This document shows positions 17,149 to 26,004 of a stretch of 64,000 nt of DNA, piece after piece (position 1 is the first letter of the stretch; the number at the start of each line of letters is the position of its first letter). This DNA is from Brevibacterium marinum (lineage in GTDB: Bacteria; Actinomycetota; Actinomycetes; Actinomycetales; Brevibacteriaceae): the NCBI RefSeq assembly GCF_011927955.1, contig NZ_JAATJN010000001.1:2170001-2234000 (forward strand), in the 5' to 3' direction. A program made the translations under genes and the position numbers. The notes under the pieces were generated by a model. The model had not been told where the DNA came from and ran no database searches. It saw only the letters and a list, made by a program, of their open reading frames with translations.

Positions 17149-18122
17149 TTCTTCGCCTCCGCCTCACCGGACTCCCCGGGATAGGAGTACCGAAGCACCT
17201 GCGGAATCGTGAAGACCGTCCGTGCACGTGCCGATTCCCACAGCCGCAGCGCGGCCGACCCATCGCTGCGCAGCCAGGGCAGAAGCGCCGCCGCCAGGCC
17301 GTCTTCGAGGTTCAGGGCCAGCTCCTCGGCGGTCGCGGGATCGGTGGGGCTTGGGTCGAGGTTCCAAGCGGGCGCGCCCGGGTCCGCATCGGTCTCGCCC
17401 AGTTTCTCGAGCATCTCTCCGGCCAGCGAGCCCAGGGACTCCAGTCGAGCCACACCGCGTCGGCGCTGGGGCGACTTTGCATCGAACATCACGGTCAGAC
17501 GCTCGTAGCCGTAGGAGGCTGCCCGAGCCCGGTCGAGGATCGCATTCCACACCTGTGGCCCTGGGGCACCCGCAGGCTGTGGGGTCTCAGCTGACGGTGC
17601 GGTCTCAGTGGACTGTTCGGAAGCGCGGTCGGCAGGGGACCCGCCGACGGAGGCACGTGAGTCGCGGATGAGGGATTCGCAGCTGCGGAGAATCCCGGAG
17701 TCCTCGGCTCCCGCCGTCACCGCCAACCCGGTGGCCGCATCCACGAGGACGGGGATGAGGGGTGGGGACAGGCTCGGGAGGGCACTGAACACCTCCTCGG
17801 TGACCGCCTCGGCGGCCTGAATGTAGGTGCGGGACTTCTCGGTCGGTGGGGGATCGGTGGCCATCTGACTCGGGGGTGACCAGATCGGTCCGATCGCCTT
17901 CCGCAGCTTCTGCAGATCCTCGCGTGCCGTGTCGGTGTCGGAGCCGTCCGGCGTGGTGGCGTCCAGGATCCGGGCGACCTTGTTGCGCAGCCGATCCGTG
18001 TCATCCAGCGTCGGAACGTCAGGCCCGGTGTCGAGTCTCAGACCGCAGCCCGACAGCAGGCTCAGGCTCGCCCCGCTTGCACCGAAGAGGAGAAGAGAAC
18101 GACGGCTGACGGGAAAACGCAT
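17145..18122 (-). CDS. Lipoprotein, probably DUF4439 (ferritin-like)
   Basis: A 325-residue exported protein. The N-terminus MRFPVSRRSLLLFGASGAS has a twin-arginine-like pair followed by a hydrophobic core and a lipobox LLSGC (Cys near residue 26), so it is likely lipidated at the outer membrane face. The C-terminal part (VWNAILDRARAASYGYERL, EELALNLEDGLAAALLPWL) is helical and resembles the DUF4439 ferritin-like proteins that actinobacteria often carry next to rimP and proS; this match is from memory and uncertain. A Ser/Pro/Ala-rich linker lies around residues 160-185. It is divergent from rimP. Confidence 0.68.
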   Translation of the reverse strand: MRFPVSRRSLLLFGASGASLSLLSGCGLRLDTGPDVPTLDDTDRLRNKVARILDATTPDGSDTDTAREDLQKLRKAIGPIWSPPSQMATDPPPTEKSRTYIQAAEAVTEEVFSALPSLSPPLIPVLVDAATGLAVTAGAEDSGILRSCESLIRDSRASVGGSPADRASEQSTETAPSAETPQPAGAPGPQVWNAILDRARAASYGYERLTVMFDAKSPQRRRGVARLESLGSLAGEMLEKLGETDADPGAPAWNLDPSPTDPATAEELALNLEDGLAAALLPWLRSDGSAALRLWESARARTVFTIPQVLRYSYPGESGEAEAKK

Positions 18123-18138
18123 AGCCCAATCCTAGCGG

Positions 18139-18179
18139 ATGCTTAACCTCGGTCAGGGGAGTCGCTTAGGGTTGAGCAT
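18139..18179. promoter_or_regulatory. Inverted repeat in the divergent region before rimP
   Basis: ATGCTTAACC (18139-18148) and GGTTGAGCAT (18170-18179) are inverted with one mismatch, 21 bases apart, between the lipoprotein gene and rimP. They could be an operator or overlapping promoter element. No clear -35/-10 pair could be fixed. Confidence 0.3.
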
Positions 18180-18256
18180 AGGCAATCAGCAGGGCATCGA
18201 GATCGTCCGAGGAGCGGGGAGCAGACCCCGCGATCGGGACGAGGACTGGAGGAGAT

Positions 18257-18721
18257 ATGGACGAGGACGTGGCTCGGATCGAAGAGCTGCTGCGGGAACC
18301 GCTCAGGACGTCCGGATTTCACCTGGAATCGGTCAAGGCCGTCGCCGCGGGACCGCGGCGGACGCTGACGGTCGTCGTCGACCTCGACGAATCCAGCACG
18401 GAGGCGATGTCGATGGACAAGATCGCCGAATCCAGCCGTCTGGTCGGAGACACCCTCGACGAGGTCGAGATCTTTCGGGACAAGCCCTATCAGCTCGAGG
18501 TGACCAGCCCGGGGGCGACGAGGAAGCTCGAGTGCCCCCGGCACTTCAAACGTGTGCTCGGCCGCAGGCTCGAGATCACGACGAAGAAGGACTCGTTCAA
18601 GCTCGATCTCGCCGATGTGGGCGAGAACTCAATTTCGGGAACCGACCCCGCCAGTCGTGAGAAGCGGACGGTGTCGCTGCCAGACATCGTCAAGGCGCAG
18701 GTCGAACTCAAGTTCCGGTGA
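18257..18721 (+). CDS. rimP: Ribosome maturation factor RimP
   Basis: A 154-residue protein needed for 30S subunit maturation. The N-terminal domain (RTLTVVVDLDE, DKIAESSRLVGDTLD), the family signature YQLEVTSPGATRKLECPRHF and the C-terminal SH3-like barrel (LEITTKKDSFKLDLADV) are present. GGAGGAG lies 5 bases before the ATG. It is the first gene of the nusA-infB cluster; nusA follows after 83 bases, with a possible internal -10 TAGAAT at 18735. Confidence 0.96.
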   Translation: MDEDVARIEELLREPLRTSGFHLESVKAVAAGPRRTLTVVVDLDESSTEAMSMDKIAESSRLVGDTLDEVEIFRDKPYQLEVTSPGATRKLECPRHFKRVLGRRLEITTKKDSFKLDLADVGENSISGTDPASREKRTVSLPDIVKAQVELKFR

Positions 18722-18804
18722 GTCCAAACTGCGATAGAATGTCACGCCTGCATAAATGAAGACAGACAATTCAATGCTCGAGGGAGCCGGAGAGGATATA
18801 GGCC

Positions 18805-19767
18805 ATGGATATCGACCTCAGTGTTCTGCGCATTATCGAGCGAGAGCGGGAGATTCCGCTCGAGACGCTGATCGAACTCATCGAACAGGCGCTCTACCTC
18901 GCTTATCAGAAAACCGAAGGCGCCTGGCCCGATGCTCGCGCCGAGCTGGACAAGTCTTCGGGGGAGGTCCGGATCCTCGCCGTCGAGTTCGACAATGACG
19001 ACAACCCGATCGGTGAATTCGACGACACCCCCGCCGGGTTCGGACGCATCGCGGCGCAGACCGCTCGCCAGGTCATCCACCAGCGTCTGCGCGACGTCGA
19101 GGACGAATCGCTGCTCGGCAGCTTCAAGGGCCGCGAAGGCGAGATCGTGTCCGGCACCATCCAGCAGGGCAGGGACCCGCAGATGGTCCAGGTCGACCTC
19201 GGCGATGTCGAAGCGGTGCTGCCTCCGCACGAGCAGGTCCCCGGTGAGACCTACCGGCACGGAACACGCCTCCGCGTCTATATCGCCGATGTCCACAAGG
19301 GGCCGAAGGGCACCTCTGTGACCGTCTCGCGCACGCACCCGAACCTCGTGCGCAAACTGTTCGCGCACGAGACGCCCGAAATCGCCGACGGCACCGTCGA
19401 GATCGTCTCCCTGGCCCGTGAAGCCGGTCACCGAACCAAGCTCGCGGTGCGTGCGACGAAGCCCGGTGTGAATGCGAAGGGTTCCTGCATCGGCGAACTC
19501 GGCTCCCGCGTCCGTGCCGTGATGAATGAGCTGGGCCAGGAGAAGATCGACATCGTCGACTACAACGACGATCCGGCCCAGTTCATCGGACACGCCCTGT
19601 CACCGGCCAAGGCGTCGCAGGTCGACATCATCGATGCGGATATGCAGGAATCACGTGCACTCGTCCCGCGCGACCAACTGTCCCTGGCCATCGGCAAAGA
19701 GGGTCAGAATGCGCGTCTGGCAGCCAAACTCACCGGCTGGAAGATCGACATCATCGCCGGCGAGTAG
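18805..19767 (+). CDS. nusA: Transcription termination/antitermination factor NusA
   Basis: A 320-residue RNA polymerase-binding factor. The N-terminal RNAP-binding domain (MDIDLSVLRIIEREREIPLE), the S1 domain (EIVSGTIQQGRD, DVEAVLPPHEQVPGE) and two KH domains (TKLAVRATKPGVNAKGSCIG and DQLSLAIGKEGQNARLAAKL) occur in order. The acidic C-terminal repeats of proteobacterial NusA are absent, as usual in actinobacteria. The start is fixed by a GGAG-rich region and the conserved N-terminus. Confidence 0.97.
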   Translation: MDIDLSVLRIIEREREIPLETLIELIEQALYLAYQKTEGAWPDARAELDKSSGEVRILAVEFDNDDNPIGEFDDTPAGFGRIAAQTARQVIHQRLRDVEDESLLGSFKGREGEIVSGTIQQGRDPQMVQVDLGDVEAVLPPHEQVPGETYRHGTRLRVYIADVHKGPKGTSVTVSRTHPNLVRKLFAHETPEIADGTVEIVSLAREAGHRTKLAVRATKPGVNAKGSCIGELGSRVRAVMNELGQEKIDIVDYNDDPAQFIGHALSPAKASQVDIIDADMQESRALVPRDQLSLAIGKEGQNARLAAKLTGWKIDIIAGE

Positions 19768-19825
19768 GCGTCAGGCGTGATCTGAACCACGCAGGGGGAT
19801 GGCGCGGGCGAGGGTGGAAGTGCTG

Positions 19826-19840
19826 TAGAATTAAGAACTG
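19826..19840 (+). promoter_or_regulatory. -10 box giving a probable leaderless ylxR transcript
   Basis: TAGAAT (19826-19831) lies 8 bases before the GTG of ylxR, so transcription would begin at or within a few bases of the start codon. No Shine-Dalgarno sequence precedes the gene. This would give ylxR-infB its own promoter inside the cluster. Confidence 0.5.
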
Positions 19841-20115
19841 TGAATGTAGGCGCCGCACCCCGAAGGACGTGCATCGCCTGCAGGCAGAAGGCCGACCGGG
19901 ACGAGCTCACACGATTCGTGATTCGCCCCGATCAGCATCCGGCCATCGTCCACGACGTGTCAGCGACACTGCCCGGGCGAGGAGCCTGGGTGCACCCGGA
20001 TGCCACGTGCCTGAAGAGGGCACTGACATCCGCGTCCTTTGCTCGAGCCTTTCGAACGAAGGTCACCGCCTCGGATCTGCCGAGGATGGATACCGAACCC
20101 AAGAAGAGCGGGTAG
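19840..20115 (+). CDS. ylxR: YlxR-family RNA-binding protein
   Basis: A 91-residue DUF448 protein. The family signature PRRTCIACRQKADRDELTRFV is near the N-terminus, with GRGAWVHPDATCLKRAL further on. YlxR binds RNA in other bacteria and sits between nusA and infB almost universally. The GTG at 19840 is chosen because PRRTC follows within seven codons. Confidence 0.93.
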   Translation: MNVGAAPRRTCIACRQKADRDELTRFVIRPDQHPAIVHDVSATLPGRGAWVHPDATCLKRALTSASFARAFRTKVTASDLPRMDTEPKKSG

Positions 20116-20172
20116 CCCGAATGGATGACAAGTTGTGAGTGTCGTGCGATGACACCGCTATCGGAATTCGAG

Positions 20173-20233
20173 AGAGCAGTGAAATGAGAACTGCTCTTCA
20201 TTGATGAGGTTCTTTCCTGACCGGGAAAGAACC
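20173..20233 (+). promoter_or_regulatory. Two hairpins in the infB leader
   Basis: The 132-base gap before infB can fold into AGAGCAGT-N9-ACTGCTCT (20173-20180, 20190-20197) and GGTTCTTTCC-N6-GGAAAGAACC (20208-20217, 20224-20233), both perfect. The second ends 14 bases before the GTG and just upstream of the CAGGAG ribosome site. They could modulate infB translation or mark an RNA processing site. Confidence 0.6.
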
Positions 20234-20247
20234 CGGACAGGAGAACT

Positions 20248-23200
20248 GTGGCAAAGCCCCGTGTCCATGAGCTCGCGAAGGAGCTCGGCACTACAAGCAA
20301 GAACGTCCTCGAGAAACTGCAGGACCAGGGCGAATTCGTTCGCTCCGCCTCCTCGACCCTTGAAGCACCTGTCGTGCGCAAGGTGAGGGAAGCGTTCGCC
20401 GATTCCGCTCCGGCCGAACCCGGCGGCGACAAGACCTCCGGCGCATCCGGTGGCTCGAAGTCGGCGGCCAAGCCCGGAGCCAAGCCCGCGGCGAAGCCCG
20501 GAGCCCCCAAACCCGGCGCTAAGACCCAGGCCAAACCGGGAGCCAAGCCCGGCCCGAAGGCCCCTTCGGCGAAGACCGATGCGGCCGAATCCGACTCCGC
20601 AGCGGCGCAGTCGGCGACCGAGTCGACCGAAACGAAGCCCGTACCCGAGTCGACCGAGGCGAAGCCTGCTGCCAAACCGGCTGCGGGGCCCAAATCCGGC
20701 GCCGCAGCCGACGCTGCCGAGACCGGCCCAGCCGACTCCTCGGCCGAGGCCAAGCCGGCAGCCAAGCCGAACGCACCGAAGCCGGGAGCCCCGACTCCGA
20801 ATCCGGGGGCGGCTCCCAAGCCGGGCGGCGCACCGAAGCCCGGTGCTGCGCCCAAACCTGGTGCCGGCCCGAAGCCGGGTGCTGCACCCAAACCGGGCGG
20901 TCGTTCGTCGGCCCGTCCCGGAAACAATCCGTTCGCTTCCGCCCAGGGGATGCCCAAGTCCGGCGGCCGCGGAGGCTCCAAGTCCGGTAACCGCTCCGGT
21001 GGTCAGGGAGGCCCGGGCGCGCGTCCGGGCAACAACCCGTTCGCGAACTCGCAGGGTATGCCCAAGCCGGGCCAGAAGCCTCGCCCAGCCGGCGAGGAGA
21101 GCTCGGACGGACCACGTCCGGGACCGCGTCCTGGCGCGCCCCGTCCCAACCCGTCGATGCTGAAGAACTCCGCGCTCAACAAGCCGGCGCCCAGTCGCGG
21201 CCGTGGCGGAGGTCGCGGCAACGCGCCGGCCGGCGGTCCGGGCGGTCCAGGCGGCGCCCCGGGCGGAGGACCAGGCGGACGTCGCGGACCGGGTGGTCCC
21301 GGTGGACGCGGCTCGGGCCGGGGTCGTGGAAGCACTCAGGGTGCATTCGGCCGCGGCGGCGGTCCCCGTCAGAAGGGACGCAAGTCGAAGCGGGCCAAGC
21401 GCGCCGAGTTCGAGCAGATGCAGACGCCGTCCGTCGGCGGCGTCTCCGTTCCACGCGGTGACGGCAACACCCCGCTGCGTCTGCGCCGCGGATCCTCGTT
21501 GGCAGACTTCGCCGAGAAGATCAACACCGATCCGACCAACCTCGTGACGGTGCTGTTCCACCTCGGCGAGATGGCGACCATCACCCAGTCATTGGACGAG
21601 GGGACGTTCGAGGTCCTCGGTGAGGAACTCGGTTACAAGATCGAGATCGTCTCGCCCGAGGACGAGGACCGCGAGCTGCTCGAGACCTTCGACATCGACC
21701 TCGACGCCGAAGCCGCGGAAGAGGACGATGAGGACCTGGCTGCCCGTCCACCGGTTATCACGGTCATGGGTCACGTCGATCACGGTAAGACCAAACTTCT
21801 GGACGCGATCCGGTCGGCCAACGTCGCCGGCCGCGAGGCCGGTGGGATCACCCAGCACATCGGTGCCTACCAGGTCGAGGTCGAACACGACGATGCCGAT
21901 CGCAAACTCACCTTCCTCGACACCCCCGGTCACGAGGCGTTCACCGCCATGCGTGCCCGCGGTGCGAAGTCGACGGACCTTGCGATCCTCGTGGTCGCAG
22001 CCGATGACGGCGTCATGCCGCAGACGGTTGAAGCGCTCAACCACGCGCAGGCGGCGGATGTGCCGATCGTGGTCGCGGTGAATAAGGTCGACAAGGAAGG
22101 CGCGAATCCCGCCAAGGTCATGCAGCAGCTGACCGAGTACAACCTGGTGGCCGAGGAGTACGGCGGCGAGACCATGTTCGTCCCGATCTCCGCGCTCAAG
22201 CGCGAGGGCATCGACCAGCTGCTCGAATCCGTGCTGCTGACCACCGATGCCGCGCTGGACCTGCGGGCCAACCCGGACAAGTCCGCTCGCGGCATCGCCA
22301 TCGAGGCCAAGCTGGACAAGGGTCGCGGTGCGGTCGCCACCGTCCTCGTCGACTCCGGCACCCTGCACCAGGGAGACGCCATCGTGTGCGGCACGGCCTA
22401 TGGCCGCGTGCGTGCGATGTTCGATGAGAACGGCAATCAGGTCGCCGAGGCGGGCCCATCGCGTCCCGTCCAGGTGCTGGGGCTGTCGTCCGTGCCGCGC
22501 GCCGGTGATACGTTCATTTCCACCGATGACGATCGCACGGCCCGTCAGATCGCTGAGAAGCGCGACGCCATCGAGCGCAACGCGGCTCAGGCTCGCGGAC
22601 GCAAGCGGATCAGCCTCGAGGACTTCACCAAGGCACTGGCGGAGGGCAAGGTCGACATGCTCAACCTCATCCTCAAGGGCGACGTGTCCGGTGCGGTCGA
22701 AGCGCTGGAGGACTCGCTGCTCAAGATCGATGTGGGCGACGAGGTCGACCTGCGCATCATCCACCGCGGAGTCGGTGCGATCACCGAGAACGACATCAAC
22801 CTGGCCACGGTCGACAATGCGATCGTCATCGGCTTCAACGTCCGGCCGGAGGCGAAGGCTCGCGACCTGGCCGACCGCGAAGGGGTCGACGTCAGGTACT
22901 ACTCGGTCATCTACCAGGCGATCGACGACATCGAGAGCTCGCTCAAGGGCATGCTCAAGCCGGAGTACGAAGAGGTCCAGACGGGCACCGCGGAGATCCG
23001 CGAAGTCTTCCGGTCCTCGAAGTTCGGCAACATCGCCGGCTCCATCGTCCGCGATGGGCACATCACCAGGAACGCCTCTGCTCGCGTCACACGTGATGGA
23101 GTCGTCGTCGGCGACAAGGTCAAGATCGAGTCCCTGCGTCGCTTCAAGGACGATGCCACCGAGGTCCGCGAAGGATTCGAGTGCGGTATCGGACTGGGCA

Positions 23201-23268
23201 GTTTCAACGATCTCAAGGTCGGCGACATCATCGAGACCGTCGAGATGCGCGAGAAGCCTCGCGACTGA
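20248..23268 (+). CDS. infB: Translation initiation factor IF-2
   Basis: A 1006-residue GTPase that brings fMet-tRNA to the 30S subunit. The N-terminal IF2-N domain ([20 protein letters not shown]) is followed by about 350 residues of Ala/Pro/Lys- then Gly/Arg-rich low complexity, which is typical of high-GC actinobacteria though long. After a second IF2-N domain come the G domain motifs GHVDHGKT (G1), DTPGHEAF (G3) and NKVDK (G4), then domains II to IV ending near [15 protein letters not shown] 20248 has CAGGAG upstream. The low-complexity part is in frame and continuous. Confidence 0.98.
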   Translation: MAKPRVHELAKELGTTSKNVLEKLQDQGEFVRSASSTLEAPVVRKVREAFADSAPAEPGGDKTSGASGGSKSAAKPGAKPAAKPGAPKPGAKTQAKPGAKPGPKAPSAKTDAAESDSAAAQSATESTETKPVPESTEAKPAAKPAAGPKSGAAADAAETGPADSSAEAKPAAKPNAPKPGAPTPNPGAAPKPGGAPKPGAAPKPGAGPKPGAAPKPGGRSSARPGNNPFASAQGMPKSGGRGGSKSGNRSGGQGGPGARPGNNPFANSQGMPKPGQKPRPAGEESSDGPRPGPRPGAPRPNPSMLKNSALNKPAPSRGRGGGRGNAPAGGPGGPGGAPGGGPGGRRGPGGPGGRGSGRGRGSTQGAFGRGGGPRQKGRKSKRAKRAEFEQMQTPSVGGVSVPRGDGNTPLRLRRGSSLADFAEKINTDPTNLVTVLFHLGEMATITQSLDEGTFEVLGEELGYKIEIVSPEDEDRELLETFDIDLDAEAAEEDDEDLAARPPVITVMGHVDHGKTKLLDAIRSANVAGREAGGITQHIGAYQVEVEHDDADRKLTFLDTPGHEAFTAMRARGAKSTDLAILVVAADDGVMPQTVEALNHAQAADVPIVVAVNKVDKEGANPAKVMQQLTEYNLVAEEYGGETMFVPISALKREGIDQLLESVLLTTDAALDLRANPDKSARGIAIEAKLDKGRGAVATVLVDSGTLHQGDAIVCGTAYGRVRAMFDENGNQVAEAGPSRPVQVLGLSSVPRAGDTFISTDDDRTARQIAEKRDAIERNAAQARGRKRISLEDFTKALAEGKVDMLNLILKGDVSGAVEALEDSLLKIDVGDEVDLRIIHRGVGAITENDINLATVDNAIVIGFNVRPEAKARDLADREGVDVRYYSVIYQAIDDIESSLKGMLKPEYEEVQTGTAEIREVFRSSKFGNIAGSIVRDGHITRNASARVTRDGVVVGDKVKIESLRRFKDDATEVREGFECGIGLGSFNDLKVGDIIETVEMREKPRD

Positions 23269-23490
23269 TCAGCGATGGCTGTCACACCGGGTTCTGCGCG
23301 GGCCGTGTGCGAGCGGGCGGCATGAGCCGCCTCGCCTGCACACTGCTCGGGCAGGACCCGGTCTGCTCTTGTCGCACACCGCAATCCCGCTCGGCCCGAT
23401 CCGGCCGAGACATACAGATAGAGTCACCGACGAATACATACGGTCACCGCCGCACACACTCGGTTCCAGCTCATGAAGAAGGAAGACACA

Positions 23491-23916
23491 ATGGCAGATG
23501 CAACTCGGCCGCGTAAGATCGCCGACCAGATCAAGGTCATCGTCGCCGGCACGATCGAACGCAGACTCAAAGACCCCCGTCTCGGATTCGTCACGGTCAC
23601 CGATGTGCGTGTGACCGGAGACCTGCAGCACGCCTCGATCTTCTACACCGTGTTCGGTGACGATCAGGACCTGGAAGCCACGGGCAAGGCGCTGGAGTCG
23701 GCGAAGGGCTTCATCCGCTCCGAGGTGGGCAAGGGGCTGACGATCCGTCTCACACCGAGCCTCGAATTCATCGCGGACTCCGTCCCGGAGGCCGCTGCCC
23801 ATCTGGACGGACTCCTGGCCGAAGCCGCAGCCAACGATGCCAGGATCGCTGACCTGGCCAGGGACGCCGAGCCTGCCGGGGACGAAGATCCCTATAAGAC
23901 CCGCGACGACGACTGA
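23491..23916 (+). CDS. rbfA: Ribosome-binding factor A
   Basis: A 141-residue KH-like factor for 30S maturation. The core is ADQIKVIVAGTIERRLKDPR, GFVTVTDVRVTGDLQHASIF and IRSEVGKGLTIRLTPSLEF, with an acidic C-terminal tail (DAEPAGDEDPYKTRDDD). The ATG at 23491 follows GAAGGAAG; six codons of upstream extension are unlikely. The 222-base gap after infB contains a GC-rich near-palindrome (GCGGGCGGC...GCCGCCTCGC near 23317) that may terminate or attenuate. Confidence 0.96.
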   Translation: MADATRPRKIADQIKVIVAGTIERRLKDPRLGFVTVTDVRVTGDLQHASIFYTVFGDDQDLEATGKALESAKGFIRSEVGKGLTIRLTPSLEFIADSVPEAAAHLDGLLAEAAANDARIADLARDAEPAGDEDPYKTRDDD

Positions 23917-24043
23917 CGACAGACAGTCGACGCGACGACGACCGACGAGACGCAGTCGACGTATCGACACTGCCGACACGCGGGCGACAAACGGCCCTGC
24001 CGGTGCGAACGCGATCTCAATCACCTTTGCGAAAAAACTTCAC

Positions 24044-24080
24044 GTAACAGTTTTGTTATCTTTGTGATCTGGTCTAGACT
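24044..24080 (+). promoter_or_regulatory. Promoter of the secreted-protein gene with GTAAC-type half-sites
   Basis: In a stretch much richer in A+T than its surroundings, TTGTTA (24053-24058) and TAGACT (24075-24080), 16 bases apart, make a good vegetative promoter. GTAAC (24044-24048) and GTTAT (24055-24059) lie 11 bases apart over the -35 region, and another GTAAC is at 24088. Direct repeats of GTAAC type are reported for the cell-envelope regulator MtrA; I offer that only as a possibility. Confidence 0.5.
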
Positions 24081-24126
24081 TTTTCCGGTAACGAAATGAT
24101 TACGACTCTGTTAAGGGATTTCTGCA

Positions 24127-24993
24127 TTGGGTAAGCACTCTTCGCCAAAGCCTGGCTTCGCTAAGCAGCTGGTACGGGACCTGACCCCTGCCAGCAAACG
24201 CTCTGCGGGTCGGCACTCCGCTGATGCGCCGTCGACGGCCACCTCCGTGCTGGCCACCGTCAGGCAGCGTCCCGTCGTTGCCGCGATCGCCGTTCCCGCC
24301 GCGGCCACCGCCGCCGTCGTCGGCTCGACCGTCGCCATGGGACCCCCCGATACCGGCAATGTCACGACCGAGGCCGCTGACACGTCACAGCAGGAAGAGC
24401 AGACGAGCCCCTCTGCAGTCAGCCAGGACCAGATCGAAGCCCAGCGTGAGAAGGCCGGCGAAGAGTACCTCGAGGACGTCAAGGACGATCCCAAGTACAA
24501 GAACAAGACTTCGAAGACGACGCTCGACGTCAAGTCCCCCAAGCCGTCGCCGACGAGGGAGAAGGCCGAGGCGGAGTCCGGCACCGCGAAGGCCTCGGAC
24601 GAGAAGTCATCCGAAGGCGGAGACACCCCAGAGGGCATCTCGAACGAGCCCTGCTCGGTCTCGTCCTCCATCGAATCCGGGCTGCAGCCCAACGCCGTCA
24701 ACGGTTACCGCGCGGTCTGCGCGAAGTTCCCCGAGGTCAAGACCTACGGTGGCGTTCGGCCAGGGTCGGGCAGCTCAGACCACTACACCGGTGCCGCCGT
24801 CGACATCATGATCACCGGGTCCACCGGCGACCGTATCGCCGAGTACCTGATCCAGAACCAGAGCGCGCTCAACGTCAAGTACATCATCTGGGAGCAGCGC
24901 ATCTGGCAGCCGGGCAGCGGCTGGAGCAGCATGGAAGACCGAGGCTCACCGACGGACAACCACTTCGACCACGTGCACGCGTCGTTCAACTGA
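24127..24993 (+). CDS. Secreted/anchored protein with ARB_07466-like C-terminal domain
   Basis: A 288-residue protein. A basic N-terminus is followed by a hydrophobic segment (VVAAIAVPAAATAAVVGSTV, about residues 49-69), then a charged linker of about 90 residues. The C-terminal domain is FPEVKTYGGVRPGSGSSDHYTGAAVDI with a late NHFDHVHASF motif. The SDHYTGAAVD and HFDHVH residues match the zinc-site arrangement of D-Ala-D-Ala peptidase-like (ARB_07466/VanY-related) domains, so a peptidoglycan role outside the cell is likely. The start is TTG 24127, inferred from the frame and a weak AAGGGA upstream. It interrupts the rbfA-truB order and has its own promoter. Confidence 0.72.
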   Translation: MGKHSSPKPGFAKQLVRDLTPASKRSAGRHSADAPSTATSVLATVRQRPVVAAIAVPAAATAAVVGSTVAMGPPDTGNVTTEAADTSQQEEQTSPSAVSQDQIEAQREKAGEEYLEDVKDDPKYKNKTSKTTLDVKSPKPSPTREKAEAESGTAKASDEKSSEGGDTPEGISNEPCSVSSSIESGLQPNAVNGYRAVCAKFPEVKTYGGVRPGSGSSDHYTGAAVDIMITGSTGDRIAEYLIQNQSALNVKYIIWEQRIWQPGSGWSSMEDRGSPTDNHFDHVHASFN

Positions 24994-25006
24994 TCGCATC
25001 GGCCAC

Positions 25007-25924
25007 GTGAGTGATACCTCGCCGCAGGGCGTCCTCGTCTGCGACAAGCCCCAGGGCCTGACTTCCCACGGCGTCGTCTCCCGGATTCGACGCTGGTACG
25101 GCACCCGCAAGGTCGGGCATGCCGGGACCCTCGATCCCATGGCCACGGGCGTGCTCGTTCTCGGCCTGGGCCGCGGGACCAAACTGCTGGGCTACCTCAC
25201 CGGCGTCTCCAAGACGTATCGGGCGACCATCCGACTCGGCGCGGCCACGCCCACCGACGACGCCGACTCCGAACCGGATCTCTTCGCCGACCCCTCGGCC
25301 CTTGCCGCCGTCACCGACGCCGCGATCGCCGAGGGGGTCTCCGCACTCACGGGCTCCATCGACCAGGTGCCCAGCGCGGTCTCCGCGATCAAGGTCGACG
25401 GCCAGCGCTCCTATGCCCGTGTCCGCGCGGGCGAGGACGTCTCTCTCAAGGCCCGCCGGGTCGAAGTCTCGACCTTCGCCATTCGCGAGACCCGCTATAG
25501 GGCTGCGGAGGGCCACGTCGACGTCGACGTCGAGGTCGACTGCTCCTCGGGCACCTACGTGCGTGCCCTGGCACGCGATCTCGGGGACAGCCTCGGCGTC
25601 CATGGTCATCTCACCGCTCTGCGGCGCACCCGCGTCGGCGCATTCGACATCGACGAGGCGGTGACGATCCCTGAGGACCTCGACATCGATCCGCCCCGGC
25701 TGAGAACCCTCGCCGAGGTGGCACGGACGCTGCTGCCGAACATGAGCGTCGATGCCGCCGAGGCCCAAGCCCTCATGCAGGGAAAGACCATCACCACCGA
25801 CCGCGCTCCGTCTGCGGACGACGAGATCGCGGTGACCTGCGGTGAGGACCTCGTCTCCATCGCCGAGGTGCGTCCCGGGGGAGGGCTGAAGTCTCTGACC
25901 GCCTTCGCCATCGACCTCGCCTGA
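25007..25924 (+). CDS. truB: tRNA pseudouridine-55 synthase
   Basis: A 305-residue enzyme forming pseudouridine 55 in the T-loop of tRNAs. The catalytic Asp is in HAGTLDPMATGVLVLGLG, preceded by LVCDKPQGLTSHGVV. The substrate-binding stretches TYRATIRLGAATPTDDADSE, SIDQVPSAVSAIKVDGQR and VDCSSGTYVRALARDLG are intact. GTG 25007 begins shortly after the previous stop. Confidence 0.96.
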   Translation: MSDTSPQGVLVCDKPQGLTSHGVVSRIRRWYGTRKVGHAGTLDPMATGVLVLGLGRGTKLLGYLTGVSKTYRATIRLGAATPTDDADSEPDLFADPSALAAVTDAAIAEGVSALTGSIDQVPSAVSAIKVDGQRSYARVRAGEDVSLKARRVEVSTFAIRETRYRAAEGHVDVDVEVDCSSGTYVRALARDLGDSLGVHGHLTALRRTRVGAFDIDEAVTIPEDLDIDPPRLRTLAEVARTLLPNMSVDAAEAQALMQGKTITTDRAPSADDEIAVTCGEDLVSIAEVRPGGGLKSLTAFAIDLA

Positions 25925-25941
25925 TCCAACAACTCATTCGC

Positions 25942-25960
25942 TTGTATTTGATAAATACAA
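25942..25960. promoter_or_regulatory. Perfect AT-rich palindrome upstream of the satD-like gene
   Basis: TTGTATTT-GAT-AAATACAA, an 8+3+8 palindrome, lies 45 bases before the satD-like ATG in otherwise GC-rich DNA. It is a strong operator candidate. The downstream protein has its own HTH, so autoregulation is a reasonable guess. Confidence 0.6.
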
Positions 25961-26004
25961 CTTGAACACTTGTCTGCTCCGGCGGTGTTTGGTGTACTTG
26001 GGAC

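Noticed and set aside
20590-21420. Possible frameshift or misassembly in infB
   Set aside because: The frame is continuous and long Pro/Ala/Gly-rich linkers are normal in actinobacterial IF-2.
20158-21561. A 467-codon minus-strand frame opposite the infB N-terminus
   Set aside because: Low-complexity Gly/Arg/Ala sequence mirrors the Pro/Ala/Gly-rich IF-2 linker; no independent evidence.
23917-24126. A c-di-AMP (ydaO-type) riboswitch before the secreted peptidase-like gene
   Set aside because: Such genes often have one in actinobacteria, but the short leader after the TAGACT box lacks its conserved segments.
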